Below are positions 10,781 through 24,719 of a stretch of DNA of 64,000 nt, one piece after another. This stretch comes from Uloborus plumipes (taxonomy: Eukaryota; Arthropoda; Arachnida; Araneae; Uloboridae). The position numbers were made by a program, and so were the translations under genes. The stretch is taken from positions 1-64,000 of the forward strand of contig JAXGGA010004662.1 of NCBI GenBank assembly GCA_038373865.1. The letters run 5' to 3'. Position 1 is the stretch's first letter. Each line of letters begins with the position of its first letter. Below the pieces are notes generated by a model, which worked only from the letters and a program-made list of their open reading frames with translations, ran no database searches and was not told where the DNA came from.

Positions 10781-11914
10781 AATTAATATTAGGAATGCAC
10801 CGATAAGCAAATTGGTCGATTAACGATTAATCGGCTGAGGCAATCAATGATAAGGATGATTGTTTTTATTACTACCAATTTTATCACCACTGTTTTTTGT
10901 CTCGTATACAATTCTGCGTTTAGAAATAGTAGAGGAGAGTGGTAATGAATGGGCCACTTTTTGGTTTTGAATTTTTGTAATTTTTTCTAACACTTTGTTT
11001 TAGCTCTAAATTAGTGTTTTAGTTACTTTACTTATCTGGCTATCTAAAAAAGTCATAAAAGTTGGATTAGCACCTGTCTATAATGAATTATAATAGAAAA
11101 TAAAAATTTTGAAATTTGGCCCATTCAACCCCACCTATGGGGTTGAATGGGCCATCGAAGGTAATGAATGGGCCACTAGATGAATTCAATGGAAACATGT
11201 GGATTTAATCTTTTATTTGCTGAATATGACAAAATAAATGTGGCACTTGACATGATGATACAAAATCACACTGATTTAAAATTATATAAACATCAAAACT
11301 GATGCAATTAAAATAAAACTGATGCATACCAATTGTAGCAGAAAAATGACTAAATAATGACATTGTTAAGAAATAAATAACATCAAATATATTTTTAAAA
11401 AAATAACAGATAATACACACTGTGATTTAACAAAATTTATATATTTCAAAAATAATATTAAAAATCACTTTCAAAAACTTCATCTTCATTTTCAAACTTG
11501 TCAAAATTCAAAAAATTTTTTTAATTTACTAGACATCGGGAATAAGAAATATCTAATTTCAGTTACCAAGAAAGAAAATGAAATTGTACTGTGATGAATA
11601 TAATATGAAGGAGAGAGGGAAGCTTTTTCAAGCCACGCACTGCGACCAGAGGTCTATTGTACTATAGGAATATAATATAGATCTGCAAATTATATTTAGA
11701 AGTTACTACAAACCTATTTTGACGACAGTAATCTTAATCTATTTATGACAGTCAGTTGTGTTTCATATTAATGCGAAAATCCAAAGAAAAGGAAGAAAAA
11801 CAATATTTAGGTGGCCCATTCATTACCATGACATAGTGGCCCATTCAACCCCACCTATACTTTTGGAATACATTTAGGTTTTTTGAGTACATTGAATTTA
11901 AATAACATCAAAAC

Positions 11915-13206
11915 CAGGGTTGGCAAGGTTTTGGACAGAACGGTAAAAACCACGGTTTAAACCATGGTTTAAACCGTCCTGTCCAAAACCCATGTGTCCA
12001 AAACTGTCCTAAACTGTCCAAAACTACATTTTTAGTACAATTTTATATTTTGAACAAATATCAAAAGCACAAAATTATACTTGAAGTTAAGACTTAATTT
12101 ATTTAATGTTAACATTTAAATATGTACATAAAAACATATATAAGATTTTCAGCCCCCCCCCCCCCTTTCTGTTTTTTTTTTTTTTTTTTTTTTTGTTTTT
12201 TTTGAATGGATATTTTTGCTTGCATTATACTAAACTGAACTTCATCAACTTGATGGAATTTCAAAAATTGTTTTAAAATTTCCTTAGATCCTTGGAAAAT
12301 GTTTGATAAGTTTTTCTTAATATTTGCAAGCTAGGATGTTTTTTTTTTTTTTTTCTTGAGGAAGTATATACACATATGAAGGGCTCGGGTGTAAAAAATG
12401 GTAACTAGCATTTCAAAATATCAAAATTTTTTCTTTTAAATATGGATTTATTGCTTCGAGACATTACTGTAGCAAGTTTTTTCTATTTAAAAAATGAAGT
12501 CATTACATTGATTAAGTGCTGTGTGTCTTGGGTATATTTAATTACATTTTACAAGTGATTTTTGTTTCTTTAATTTGAAACAATACGTCTTTTCGAGTTT
12601 GTCAGATACCACTATTTACGCCCGAGCCCTTCATATAATATATTGTTAGAAACAAAATACACAGTATTAAAAACAAAAATCAAAAATAGAAAAAATTTCT
12701 TGAGTAGTGAAAAACATTTTATCATCAGTTTATTATTCTTCAATCTAAGGTTAAAAAAATTATTTGAACATCACTGAAAACATTATTGTAAAGAAACCAC
12801 AAAAGACTTCAGTTTTACACATTTTGAGTTAAATGGAGCTGAAATTATCTGCGTCAAGAGTTTTTTTGACAGTACTACCAATTCCTATTTTATGAAATTT
12901 TTATGCAGTGGAGTTATGAGTAAATTGTTCATTTTTTTAACGTATATTAAAATTACTAATATAATTAAATATTGTCAAATTTTGATTAATTACAAATAAT
13001 TAACACTAAGAAACTAAGATGTATGCATTATCATTATTACAGCTAATAGAAATTAGTCAGCTTAAAACCCTTTTGCCATGCTTTAGACGGTTTAAGACAC
13101 TTTTGGACAGTTTAAGACACTTTTGGATAGTTTTAGACACTTTTGGACAGTAAAACCCACCTGTCCTGTCCAAAACCAGTTTTGGACGTCCAAAACCCCA
13201 ACCCTG
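11915..13206. mobile_element. hAT-type element, nest level 3
   Basis: Starts CAGGGTTGGCAAGGTTTTGG and ends CCAAAACCCCAACCCTG, with a perfect 8-bp duplication ATCAAAAC at 11907-11914 and 13207-13214. Subterminal regions are dense in TTTTGGACAG / CTGTCCAAAA repeats, as in hAT transposase-binding regions. It is 1292 bp including a nested MITE, and non-autonomous. It contains C13 and long T tracts near 12153-12200. Confidence 0.9.
12377..12633. mobile_element. TA-flanked MITE, nest level 4
   Basis: Inverted ends TGAAGGGCTCGGGTGTAAA and TTTACGCCCGAGCCCTTCA with TA on both sides (12375-12376, 12634-12635). It is 257 bp, AT-rich, and has no coding capacity. Confidence 0.8.
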
Positions 13207-14110
13207 ATCAAAACACATTAAAATTAGTTTATAGATATGGAAAGACTAACTTATCCTTTTGTATGCAGTGAAATACTTGGTACATTTTAGCTAGGAAATG
13301 TTTTACTAAAAAGGGAAAAACTTACTTTTCAGTCAGATTCTTGACAATGCTACTCTAGTTTGAAAATGACTCAGCACAAACGAATGAAAATTGAATGAGT
13401 TTAGTAGAACAAATAGCTACATCTATTGATGGCATCAAAAAAAAAAAAAAAAAATCATGCAAATACTTTTTCATATTTTGTTAGTGGCCCATTCATCACC
13501 ATGGCCCATTCATTACCACTCTCCCCTAAGTAATTTGCTTCTGAGAGAAGATTATTTTTCCATTTTCCTAATTTTCACAAAATAATTTCAATGTTTCATC
13601 AAATTTCTTAGAACCAGTTTTCATGTTGTTGTCAATAATATTATATTAACACATTGTTAATTAGGTTAATTGGACATAAAAATTCAAAAAAGGGTGAGCA
13701 CTCCAATTTAGGAGTACTTTTAATTTAAAATTTTCAATAATTAGTAGCAATTGAATTCAAGACTTTTATTCTTTGTGAAATTAGAGCTTATCTGAAAGTA
13801 CTGTGCTAAGGAAAAAACTATCGCCACATGAAAAATCTTGCAACATTGTCTATGTGTTTATTTATTCAAAAGTAGGAGAATTAATTTATTGAAAACTTTA
13901 TATCAACTGTGAGAATTATTATTACTGTTAATAAAACTATTCATCATAGTTTCTTTGCGAAGGTATACTTTAAAGAATAATATTGAAAAAAAATATTTTT
14001 CCAGCCGACTAATCGGCCCAATTTTGCAGATTATTAAAAACCGGCACTGTCAATTAATTGGTGTATCCCTAATTAATATAACTTTTAATCATCAGAATTT
14101 AATATTTAAA

Positions 14111-15516
14111 GTAGCTGCCAGAGCAGCTAGATTAGCTTCCTGCGGTATGTTGATGCATAATGCCCCCATAACTTTTACCTCATTCTAATGTTATATTATT
14201 TGATACAATTTAAATGTTCATAAGATTTTAAGAGATACTACGCACGCGGCCCGCTAATGTCCTAAGCAGCTAGCTGCGTGGCCGGCGTTGTAGTAAAGTA
14301 GTAAAGAAAGTTTCAACAAACTGCTCGCTGCCAAGGCAACTCACTAAGAGGAGCTTCACTACTTTACTTTTTTCCTGCATCAAAAAACCATTCGAATTAC
14401 TATTGAGATACTTCGCGTCTTCAAAATGGCGAGGAAAGTTTCAACAAGTTTAGCTCGCACTGGGGAAAGAAGCGGATACAGATAGATACTCAGTTTTTAA
14501 TATAAGTAGATGGCTTTTCAACTAATTTATGTTTCAAAACATTAAAACATTACAGTAGCTAACGATAAAAGTACTACGTACGTGGCCCGCTAAAGAGTTT
14601 CATATTTGATTTAGTCAAGCCTTCAATCACAATTCTCATTATCATTATTATTACAGTTTCATAGCAACCACGTTTTGTAACAATGGATTTCATATTTAGG
14701 ATCATTCCATAGTGACTAGCGTAACATTCAGAGTTGATTTTGCAACTGTTTTTACTTCTGACTTAAAGGATAAAAAATATTTTTTAGTAATGCTGGTGGA
14801 TTTACAATGAACATGGCATCTATGTATCATTTCTGCTAAGAATTTTAAAAAAATTACTGACAGTAGGTATTTTTTCAACCAAAATAGCAGTGTGACTAAC
14901 GTAAAATTTTTGCAACCCTGAAAATTAATGCTCATGTTGTGAGGCAAAAATTTCTCAAAATTAAGCAAGTGTTAAAAATTGAATGATATATTTGAAAAAT
15001 GTGTAAAGTTGGCTTTTGAAAACATAAAACACATTTATTAAATCTTAACTTTTTTTTGTCTTAAGTGTCACTTTTACTCAACGTGGCGTGTGACTAACGT
15101 GACCATCGAATAACAAGCAGAAGACACATTACAAACTATTTATTATGGCTAATCTCAGAAATAATTACAATACTTTTTCAATTTTTTTTTTTTTTTTACG
15201 TTCTTATGTTGTATGATTTTTATTTATTTATTTATTTTTTGATACTTGTTTCACTTCGGTATTTTTTTTTTCTTCGGCTGAGGTTAACATTTCTATGGAA
15301 TGACCATTTAATCGTTTAGGACAAATCGCTTTAAATTTGACTACTTATTAATTGATATCTTCGTTAATTAAAATCGAATAATTATATAAATTAAAACTAA
15401 TAAAGCCTAAAAAATTACCAATCTATCGGTACCTGGTTCGACTTTCAGTTCATTGGCGTTCAGAAGAAAGAAGCATGACATAGATATAAAGATACTCAGT
15501 TTTTAATATAAGTAGA
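14111..15516 (-). mobile_element. Helitron-like composite, family R copy A (interrupted)
   Basis: Shares its whole length with the copy at 28078-28877. On the minus strand it starts A|TCTACTTATATT and ends near GCAGCTAC, close to the Helitron CTRR terminus. It is a composite: the 5'-end motif CAGTTTTTAATATAAGTAGA occurs twice, at about 14490 and at the outer end. A separate element (14699-15305) is inserted inside. No Rep/helicase. Confidence 0.65.
14699..15305. mobile_element. 607-bp TIR element inserted in family R copy A
   Basis: Ends GGATCATTCCATAG and CTATGGAATGACC are inverted. ATTTA flanks both sides (14694-14698, 15306-15310). Copy B at about 28640 and copy C at about 40700 lack the insertion and read straight through, which fixes the boundaries. 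A repeated internal motif TGACTA(A/G)CGT is present. Superfamily not assigned. Confidence 0.75.
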
Positions 15517-16550
15517 TCATTCATGATTAAAGAAAAGAATAATTGATGAAACCTTGCTGTGTGTAGCTTCTACAACGTTAATATCTGCATAGAATAAATT
15601 GGTATTGTTTTTACGTTCTGAGATTTTAAACAGAAAAATGATTTTTGCTTTTGTTTTTAAAAGTTTTTTGCATTCATTATTTGTATGTATATGTTAATTA
15701 AAAACCCATATCACAAGAAAATATATTAAAATTTAACTAAAACATGTTTGCTAACTGATAGTACTAACATACTTACGTACCGTCTATACGTTTAGTTTAA
15801 GAGAAAAGAGTAGCAGAAAAAAAATAATATGGTGTACAGAGAAGTTAAATTATATTAGTTTTCATTGTTGAAATTGGTGCTGTTTTCACTTAAAATACTG
15901 AACATGAAAATAGTCCAGAAAAAAAAAGCATTGGAAAGTAAAGATTCTGAATTTTTTATTTAATGCCAGAAATTTTAAAATTTTCAATTTTTCCTGAGTA
16001 GAACTAATCACTTTCCGAAAAACGAAAAAAAAAAAAAAAAAACTCCACATTTTCCTGTTTTTTTTCCACCCTTCCCATCTCCAGGCCAGATCAGGAACTC
16101 ATCGCATTGGTAGCTTTTTTGAAATGTTGGGAGCACTTCAGTGAGTCTACGCTCGCAATGGGATACCCCGAGAAAACATGAATGAGAATTGCTTGGATGC
16201 CTTATATTTTTCTGCTCTCAACTCTTGTGAATCATTCTTCTGAGGCGCAGCTTGTGACTCATTTTTTTAAAGTGTCTCTTGTGATTCATTTTTGTGAGGC
16301 GTATAAAGAGAAAGTTTAAGAAAATCATCTCAAAACCATCGTTGAGATCAAAACTGAAATTCCGTAGATAATCGAAAGCATAAATGTGCAATTTCAACGA
16401 ATTTTGTAGAATTTTGCTATTTGTTAGAGATACATCGTAGCCGTTGATGGAAAGCATGTCATAAGATAAATCCAAACGCATGTAGTTACTTTTAAAATTT
16501 ACATACTAGTTTCTCACATTTTTACATCTTAATATATACACAAATTAGTT
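15517..16550. other. AT-rich spacer
   Basis: No gene or TE terminus recognised. Confidence 0.35.
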
Positions 16551-16699
16551 AGTCTTCTTCCACTATAATCTTCTGTCACCCGTTAACAAGAAAGAATTTC
16601 TGCTTGAAAACCCAAAGCAGCTCTGCATTTGGAGATTATTAGTCCTCCAAAAGGATTGGGTAGTTCCATGTTCTCATAATTGGTTAAGGGGGAACAGGC
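16551..16699 (+). pseudogene. Non-LTR retrotransposon RNase H region, 5' half (split by hAT)
   Basis: Open in one frame after a TAG. It reads ...ENPKQLCIWRLLVLQKDWVV, then PCSHNWLRGNRPG, and continues into 19138 and beyond once the hAT element and one TSD copy are removed. The DW..P.SH.W...N.PG block precedes the RNase H C-terminal tail in arthropod LINE ORF2 proteins as I know them. No polymerase domain is left upstream. Confidence 0.55.
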
Positions 16700-19129
<2,430 letters not shown>

Positions 19130-19137
19130 GAACAGGC

Positions 19138-19393
19138 CCGGTTTTTCACTTAGACTTACTTTTGAAAGGAAGATTTTCACTACCCTCTCAAGCCTAGCTA
19201 GTGGTCATTTGAACGATTTAGTCTTCCCGGACGAAGCTAAAACCTTCTCGCTGTGCCCCAAATACAGGACTTGCCACAGGCATCTGCAAATCATATTTTG
19301 GACTGCCTGGGTCTTGACTGGGAAGACGTCATTACTTCCTCTCTGTTTGTCTATGATTTTCTAAAGGTCAACGGGCTCTTAGATATGGTCTGA
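19138..19393 (+). pseudogene. Non-LTR retrotransposon RNase H C-terminus, 3' half
   Basis: One frame reads SLRLTFERKIFTTLSSLASG, then HLNDLVF and CPKYRTC. After a frame change near 19270 the next frame reads QASANHILDCLGLDWEDV, then SSLFVYDFLKVNGLLDMV and TGA at 19391-19393. The SG-H, C..C and H-C residues followed by a PL..DFLKVN..MDLV ending form the characteristic zinc-knuckle-like tail after the RNase H domain of spider-type LINE ORF2 proteins. It continues from 16551-16699. One frameshift and the hAT insertion make it non-functional. Confidence 0.65.
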
Positions 19394-19790
19394 CTGGGTC
19401 GGACAAGACAGGATGAGCAACAACGTACTATTTTGAACGTGTTCGTTTTTGAAGTTTCTAACTTTCTTTTTCCTTTACATACTTCAATAATTGTCACCCT
19501 GTATGTGCCGTTCAAAATTTACTTATGATCTGGATGTGCTACTGCTGCTTAATTTTCTAAGCGTTCAATCCTCGGGTGGGGGGGGGGGGTATGAATCCCT
19601 GTTCTGCACTTTTGTCGAATTATTTTTCTCCCATATGTGTAGTGAAGAGTACGTAATAAAATCAAGCGGCCCTCCCTTGAAATATTTCTAGATCCGCCCT
19701 TGCTTTACCCCAAGATCAGTCCAACACCGACTCCCTGCCTTTTTACACTAACAGTTTATGAAGAATAAAATGAACTCTGCAGCGAAATCT
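19394..19790. other. Spacer with solo MITE end
   Basis: Mostly unremarkable. A G-rich tract lies near 19577-19589, and TAGATCCGCCCTTG near 19689-19702 resembles the end of the hAT MITE at 7435. No partner end found. Confidence 0.35.
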
Positions 19791-20262
19791 CGGGAGAATC
19801 CCTGCGTCAGACACGTCCTTGAGTAAACAAACAGCAGAGTTCCAAACAACCTGAAAGGTTTCCCTTTTTAATCGATCGCATTTGTCTTTTCCGTGCTGCT
19901 AACCCATTCACACACGTGTATTCTTGCTCTTTTCCGCATCTCATCCATCCCGAGGGAGAGATCTAGCTCCAACGCCCCGAGTCTCGCCCGAGTCTAGGTC
20001 ACCAGGTCAAGGTGCGAGTTGATAACTTTCTCTGTTTCGCGGGCTTGGGGAATGGAAGAGGCACTTTATCGGACGAGAAAACCAGGTAAAGGAGGAACGA
20101 CCTCTGCGGTAGAGGTGCGCGTTCGATTGACTGCCTGTCTGGGCTGTGCCGAACGTATCGGGGGAAGGAGGAGTTTCCGAGGGAATGACAGGAATTTGTA
20201 TCGTCTGCGAACCTTGGTGATTCATTTCACAGAAAAAACTTCTGTGGAAGATAAAAAGTAGG
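19791..20262 (+). promoter_or_regulatory. CpG-rich segment, possible promoter or first exon
   Basis: Markedly richer in G+C and in CpG than its surroundings, with clusters such as TCGCCCGAG, GTGCGCGTTCG and GCCGAACGTATCGGGG. It contains ATG 20052 followed by about ten codons to a possible splice donor CCAG|GTAAAG (about 20085), or an 80-codon open frame 20019-20261. No protein family recognised. An isolated GC-rich block could be a host-gene 5' end, but no downstream exon is visible. Confidence 0.25.
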
Positions 20263-21380
20263 TTCCTTTGTAACTTCTTCTTCAGCTGACTTTTTTTCTG
20301 TGTTGAAAAAATGCTCCATGTACCCACTGCTGTGTATTAGGAAAAATATTTGGAAAACTCATCCTGAGGTTTGGAGAAACTCACAAAAAACAAAGAAAGA
20401 AAGAAAGAAAAAACAAAAAAAAGATGGTTTGAAACCACTTTACATTACATTTGCATTATTTTTGCATTAAAAAATCAAATACTATTTCGTGGAGCAGCGG
20501 TTTCGATTCTTGTGTTTTCGTATGTTGAGCAGTGCTGTATGAAGAGAAACTAATTTCAAATCGACTGTTTTAAACCGTTCATGGCTGGAGCGGACAAATT
20601 ACGCGGAAAATCCGGAGAGAAACTGGTATTTTTCACAGTGTAGTTTATCATAGGAAACTAGATGTTTTTAAAAAATGTGCAAATTTAACGTAAATAAAGC
20701 TCTGTATGGAATATAAAATATACATTCAAATGAAGTTTAAGTCTTCCATAATGTTTTTTAACATCTATCAAAGATTTTGTGTTTTAGTTTGTAATTAAAT
20801 CTGAAGTCATTTTTTAGATCACGATGCGCGCTGCATACTCAGGCGAGAAATTAGTTTTTACACCCTAAAGTACATGTGAAATACTTTGTGACTAGCGCGG
20901 GTAAAACTTCTTAGTAAGGAGGATGCTCATAACAAGCCAGAAGTGTTACAAGGGGTGTGGATATTTGCTGCTCATAATAGTCCGTAGTATATGCAGGGAT
21001 TTAGAAAATATCTTTCAATTTTGTAACTAAACGAGTTTTGATGCAAAATAAAAGATATCAATATAAAAACACTGTTTCATAGAAATGTCAGTTTAATAAG
21101 TTCAACATGGCCACCTTGCATACCCATGCATAATCTTCGCCGTTCCATTACAAAGTGGAGCAAATGTAATGTTGTATCTGAGCTACTCCTCTTTTTATAT
21201 GCTACTTTAATCACTCAATTCTGTAAATTTTCACTTGATACACGTTGGTTCTGACGTGACAAAAACGAAAAGTCTTGCAAATATTAATATGATGGTAGAG
21301 ATGTATTAGGATTACGAGTAACTACGTCTCTTCGTTGCACATCCGGTGCCATTATCAAAATTTTCAGAGGTAGTTATAGA
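20263..21380. other. AT-rich spacer
   Basis: No gene found. Short (GAAA)n near 20394-20412. Confidence 0.35.
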
Positions 21381-21525
21381 CACTGCTCGACATTGAAAAT
21401 GCAACACCAAGAAGGAGTGTTCAGAAATTGATGAAATTTGGTAAGAAGACAGAGACAGCATGGAACAATAAGTGATATTTATTTCAAAATAAATAAGCAA
21501 AATTTAGAGCGAGGACGGCGTCGGC

Positions 21526-22557
21526 TCAGTAAGAAGTAGGACCACCGCGGACAGCGATGCACGAAGAAACACGTCTAGGCATGGAGTCAATAAGCCTGCG
21601 GATGGTGTCCTGAGGGGTGGCACTCCATTCCCTTTCAACCATTTGCCACAGTTCGTCCTCTGAATGAGGCAGTGACAGGTTCTGCAAACGGCGTCCAATC
21701 ACGTCCGACACATGTTCGATTGGTGACAAGTCAGGAGAGTATGGTGGCCAGGAAAGCATCTGTACACCTCGTAGAGCATGTAGGCTGATTCAAGCACTGT
21801 TAGGCCGGGCGTTATCCTGTTGAAAAATTGCATTTGGCAGACCCTGAAGGTAGGGGATTGCCACCGGCCGCAGTACATTATCTACATATCGTTGGGCCGT
21901 CATAGTGCCCCGAATACGAACTAGAGGTGATACGGAATTGTATGCAATAGCGCCCCAAACCATTATGCCACGTTGTCGCGCTGTGGGGCGTTCCACAGTT
22001 ACTGCTGGATTCGATCTTTCTCCACGTCGACGCCACACACGTATGCGATGACTAACGCTGGACAAACAGAAGCGGGATTCATCTGAGAACACTACGGTTT
22101 GCCATTCTGCCATCCACGTCGCTCTGGTCCGGCACCATTCCAAACGTTGGAGTCTGTGCTGTGAGGTCAATGGCAGTCTTCTTAGCGGGCGCCGTGATTG
22201 CAGGCCACGTGCAACCAGTCGACGGGAAATGGTTCTGGTCGACACAGGAACATCCAGGGTACCTTGCACGTGCTGCAGAATCGACGTACAAGTGACTTGC
22301 GGGTCTGCCACAGCTTGTCGGTGAATCCGTCGATCCAAGCGGTCTGACGTCACTCTGGCTGCACCTGCACCCCTCAATGTGGCTACATTTCCTCTTTCCA
22401 ACCATCTCCGACACAGCCGATGCACAGTGCTTGCATCCATGTGGGTATCAGCTGCAATTTGACGTATGGACCAACCTCCCCTTCTCAGTCCGATCACCAT
22501 ACCCCTTGTAAAGTCGTCTATATGCTAGAAGTGTCTTCGTTGAGGACGGCGTGGCAT
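21526..22557 (-). pseudogene. Tc1-type DD34E transposase, two in-frame stops
   Basis: ATG at 22557 to TGA 21526-21528 is 343 codons, the normal Tc1 length. The N-terminus has two helix-turn-helix units (about residues 20-120: GWSIRQIAAD, then DRRIHRQAVADPQ and VSTRTISRRL). The catalytic domain shows VVFSDESRF (first Asp), QQDNARP (second Asp) and SPIEHV (Glu), so the DD34E triad is intact. Two stop codons break it: TAG at codon 11 (22525-22527) and TGA at 21790-21792, where CGA (Arg) to TGA by CpG decay is likely after NARPNSA. No frameshift exists between 22500 and 21529. The enzyme would cut and paste DNA at TA sites; this copy is inactive but recent. Confidence 0.93.
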
Positions 22558-22615
22558 TTCCTCCTATCACACGTATCCTTCGAGACAAAAACCAAATTTC
22601 TCCGATAATTCTGTA

Positions 22616-22747
22616 CCTCAGAACCAGACTAACGTAAGTCCATTTTCGTCATTTTTCAGTAGAGGGGAAAAACGATGTATTCGACAATCGTTTTTCCCCT
22701 CTACCGAAAAATGACGAAAATGGACTTACGTTAGTCTGGTTCTGAGG
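22616..22747. mobile_element. Palindromic TA-flanked MITE inside the Tc1 element
   Basis: Near-perfect inverted repeat: CCTCAGAACCAGACTAACGT ... ACGTTAGTCTGGTTCTGAGG, with TA on both sides (22614-22615, 22748-22749) and a ~10-bp spacer near 22681. The symmetry continues outward to AATTCTG/CAGAATT (22607-22756). It sits just upstream of the transposase start. Related ends occur at 45346 and 46281. Confidence 0.88.
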
Positions 22748-22946
22748 TACAGAATTAATCTGGCAGAAAAACCAACATGAACATAGCCCACTTTTCAACT
22801 TTATTCTCTTATTTCTTACTTCACGTGCGTCGGAGAGCTGCGCATTTCATATCATTTGCATAACTCAGCGACGTGCGTCTACGGTAAAATTTGCATGAAT
22901 TTCTGACCACTCCTTCTTGGTGTTGCATTTTCAATGTCGAGCAGTG

Positions 22947-23989
22947 TATCTTTAAAACTACCAGTGGGCTTGAATTCGTTTAGTAAAGTTTGACATCCGC
23001 AATGGTAGGGCTTATTTTCTGAATTTGGGAGAGATGTCTTCCTGCCTATTTTTATATGTTAATCCACACATTAGAGCACATACAATGGCATTTTTTTTCT
23101 CCGCTGTTGACACATTTTTTTCAGATTAAGTCCAAAAAATTTGGATTTCGAATATATTTGTAAAAATATTTTCAGACTTTTATAGATTTTGATATATACT
23201 CTAAGATTCACAATAGCTTAAAACCAAGGGTTCTGGAAGGAAGAAGTTCAGCCTAAACCCTTCGCGTCTGGGTGCTCCCTTGCTATGCGAAATGAGGTAT
23301 TGGTCAAAACACTCCGCAGATCGTATTAACGATCGAAGCACCTAGAGCAAAATACGAAAACTGATGTTTTGGAGTAGAGAAAAACTCGACATGACAAACT
23401 ATGTAGTTAACATTAATTATAAGTTTGTTACTTACTATTAGATTTTTTCCTCATTATTAATATAGGGTGTAATGTAGTAGGCCTCTTTGGTAGTGCATCC
23501 TGGTTAACACTAAATTCACTATAACAGCAGAATACAGTTATATGAAGAAAGATTGATTGCATGTGTTGCATTGGAATTACATTTTATGTTTTTACATTTT
23601 GCCTTTTTAAATTTTACAGTTACTTTTCATCCATTCATTCATTTATTTTTTTACTTTTTACACTCTGAGATTAACCTCTCTTCATGTGATTGTATTGAGT
23701 GAATTGTCTATGTATACTCCAGTCAATGATTTTTTTTCTGTTCAAGAGCTACTGCTAAAAAATTAATAAAAAGCTTTTTTTCTGCCTAGAGCTGTTATTG
23801 TTAGTATCTCATGTACTGCTTTTCTTGGTACAGTCTAGTAAGTATTACTTTATCTCTGTTTCGAAATTTTCGAACGATCGTAAGCAGATTTTTTCCTGAT
23901 AGACAATGGGTTAGCCGAGCCCGAAACCTCTCTCTACTCCATTACGTTTATTCATAGCAGTCTCGAACAGAGACGTTAAAGTAAAATAG
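22947..23989. other. AT-rich spacer
   Basis: No gene or TE terminus recognised. Confidence 0.35.
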
Positions 23990-24260
23990 TCGTTCCCTCC
24001 CCCTCGCCGATATCTTCCACAATCGCTTGTTAACTTCGCATCAGGCAGGAGGCCAATAAAATTATTTCTCTTCGCTGTCGCTCCGGAGATTATAGCTGTC
24101 AGCCGCTGTCCTTGATATCAGAGGACTTAAAAAAGTCCCACGTCAGAAGCCATAAAAACCGAATCGTGCCCGTGCAGACGTATATCACCCCATCCCAGAG
24201 TTCTCTTGCAGAGGATGGCACCGGGCGTCGTGCGGCTAATCATTCTTGAATCCGGAATGT
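23990..24260. other. GC-richer segment of unknown role
   Basis: Locally elevated G+C with several CpGs (CTCGCCGATATC, GTCGCTCCGG, GCACCGGGCGTCGTGCGG). A possible splice acceptor CTCTTGCAG|AGG lies near 24204-24215, but the frame after ATG 24215 closes within 15 codons. It could be a promoter, a decayed exon or TE. Confidence 0.2.
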
Positions 24261-24321
24261 GAACAATTGAGGTGGTGAAGTTGGAAAAGGGTTAAATTAT
24301 GAGCCTTGCAAATTTTCAGTA

Positions 24322-24345
24322 CAGTAGAACCTTGATTAGCGTAAG
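24322..24345. mobile_element. Possible pogo/Tigger-like terminus
   Basis: TACAGTAGAACCTTGATTAG closely resembles the Tigger/pogo TIR (CAGTAGAACCTCGATTA). A matching opposite terminus was not found, so only one end is supported. Confidence 0.35.
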
Positions 24346-24719
24346 TGATTGGGTTTGAACTCCTTCCGATACGGGGGCACCCTGACCTTAAATTTTTGAG
24401 AGGGCTAAAGTTCTCAATTTGCCGAACGAAACTCCAAATTTTGCCGAATGATAAAATACACACGACTGGTGCAGTATGCGCAGCAGTCGGGAACTGCTTG
24501 GATGCGCACACAAGTACGTGTAAGGAAATGGGATATTCGAGCATTTAAAAACATGACAATATTACACTTTATGTCCCGAAACTTACCGAATCGTCGGACT
24601 AAATTTGCCGACAAAGGAAATTTTTGGGAGGTTCCAGCGACCTCCCGTGACCTTCCATCGGGGGGCTTCTGCTCCAATAACTCGAATATCCTAGATAAAA
24701 GAGATGCTCAAAAATGGCT

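Larger units (their letters stand above)
10932..13526. mobile_element. TA-flanked element (Tc1/mariner-like MITE), nest level 2
   Basis: Inverted ends GAGGAGAGTGGTAATGAATG and CATTCATTACCACTCTCCCC with TA on both sides (10930-10931, 13527-13528). The interior repeats the GGCCCATTCA(TTACC/ACCCC) motif near 11118, 11158, 11815, 11836 and 13486, including a hairpin GGCCCATTCAACCCC with its complement near 11118-11153. With the nested hAT removed it is about 1.3 kb. No transposase seen. Confidence 0.75.
10790..14071. mobile_element. hAT-type element (outermost of a four-level nest)
   Basis: Terminal inverted repeats TAGGAATGCACCGAT and ATTGGTGTATCCCTA are flanked by a perfect 8-bp duplication ATTAATAT (10782-10789 and 14072-14079). 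The TIR is of the common hAT form. About 685 bp belong to the element itself; the rest is a later insertion at 10932-13526. I see no transposase. Confidence 0.85.
21381..22946 (-). mobile_element. Tc1/mariner-family transposon
   Basis: Inverted ends CACTGCTCGACATTGAAAAT and ATTTTCAATGTCGAGCAGTG extend for about 45 bp. TA follows the right end; the left flank is GA, probably a decayed TA. It is 1566 bp including a 132-bp MITE at 22616-22747. The transposase is on the minus strand and nearly fills the element, as in classical Tc1. Confidence 0.92.

Noticed and set aside
22079..22414. 111-codon minus-strand frame
   Set aside because: Shadow of the Tc1 transposase in another frame.
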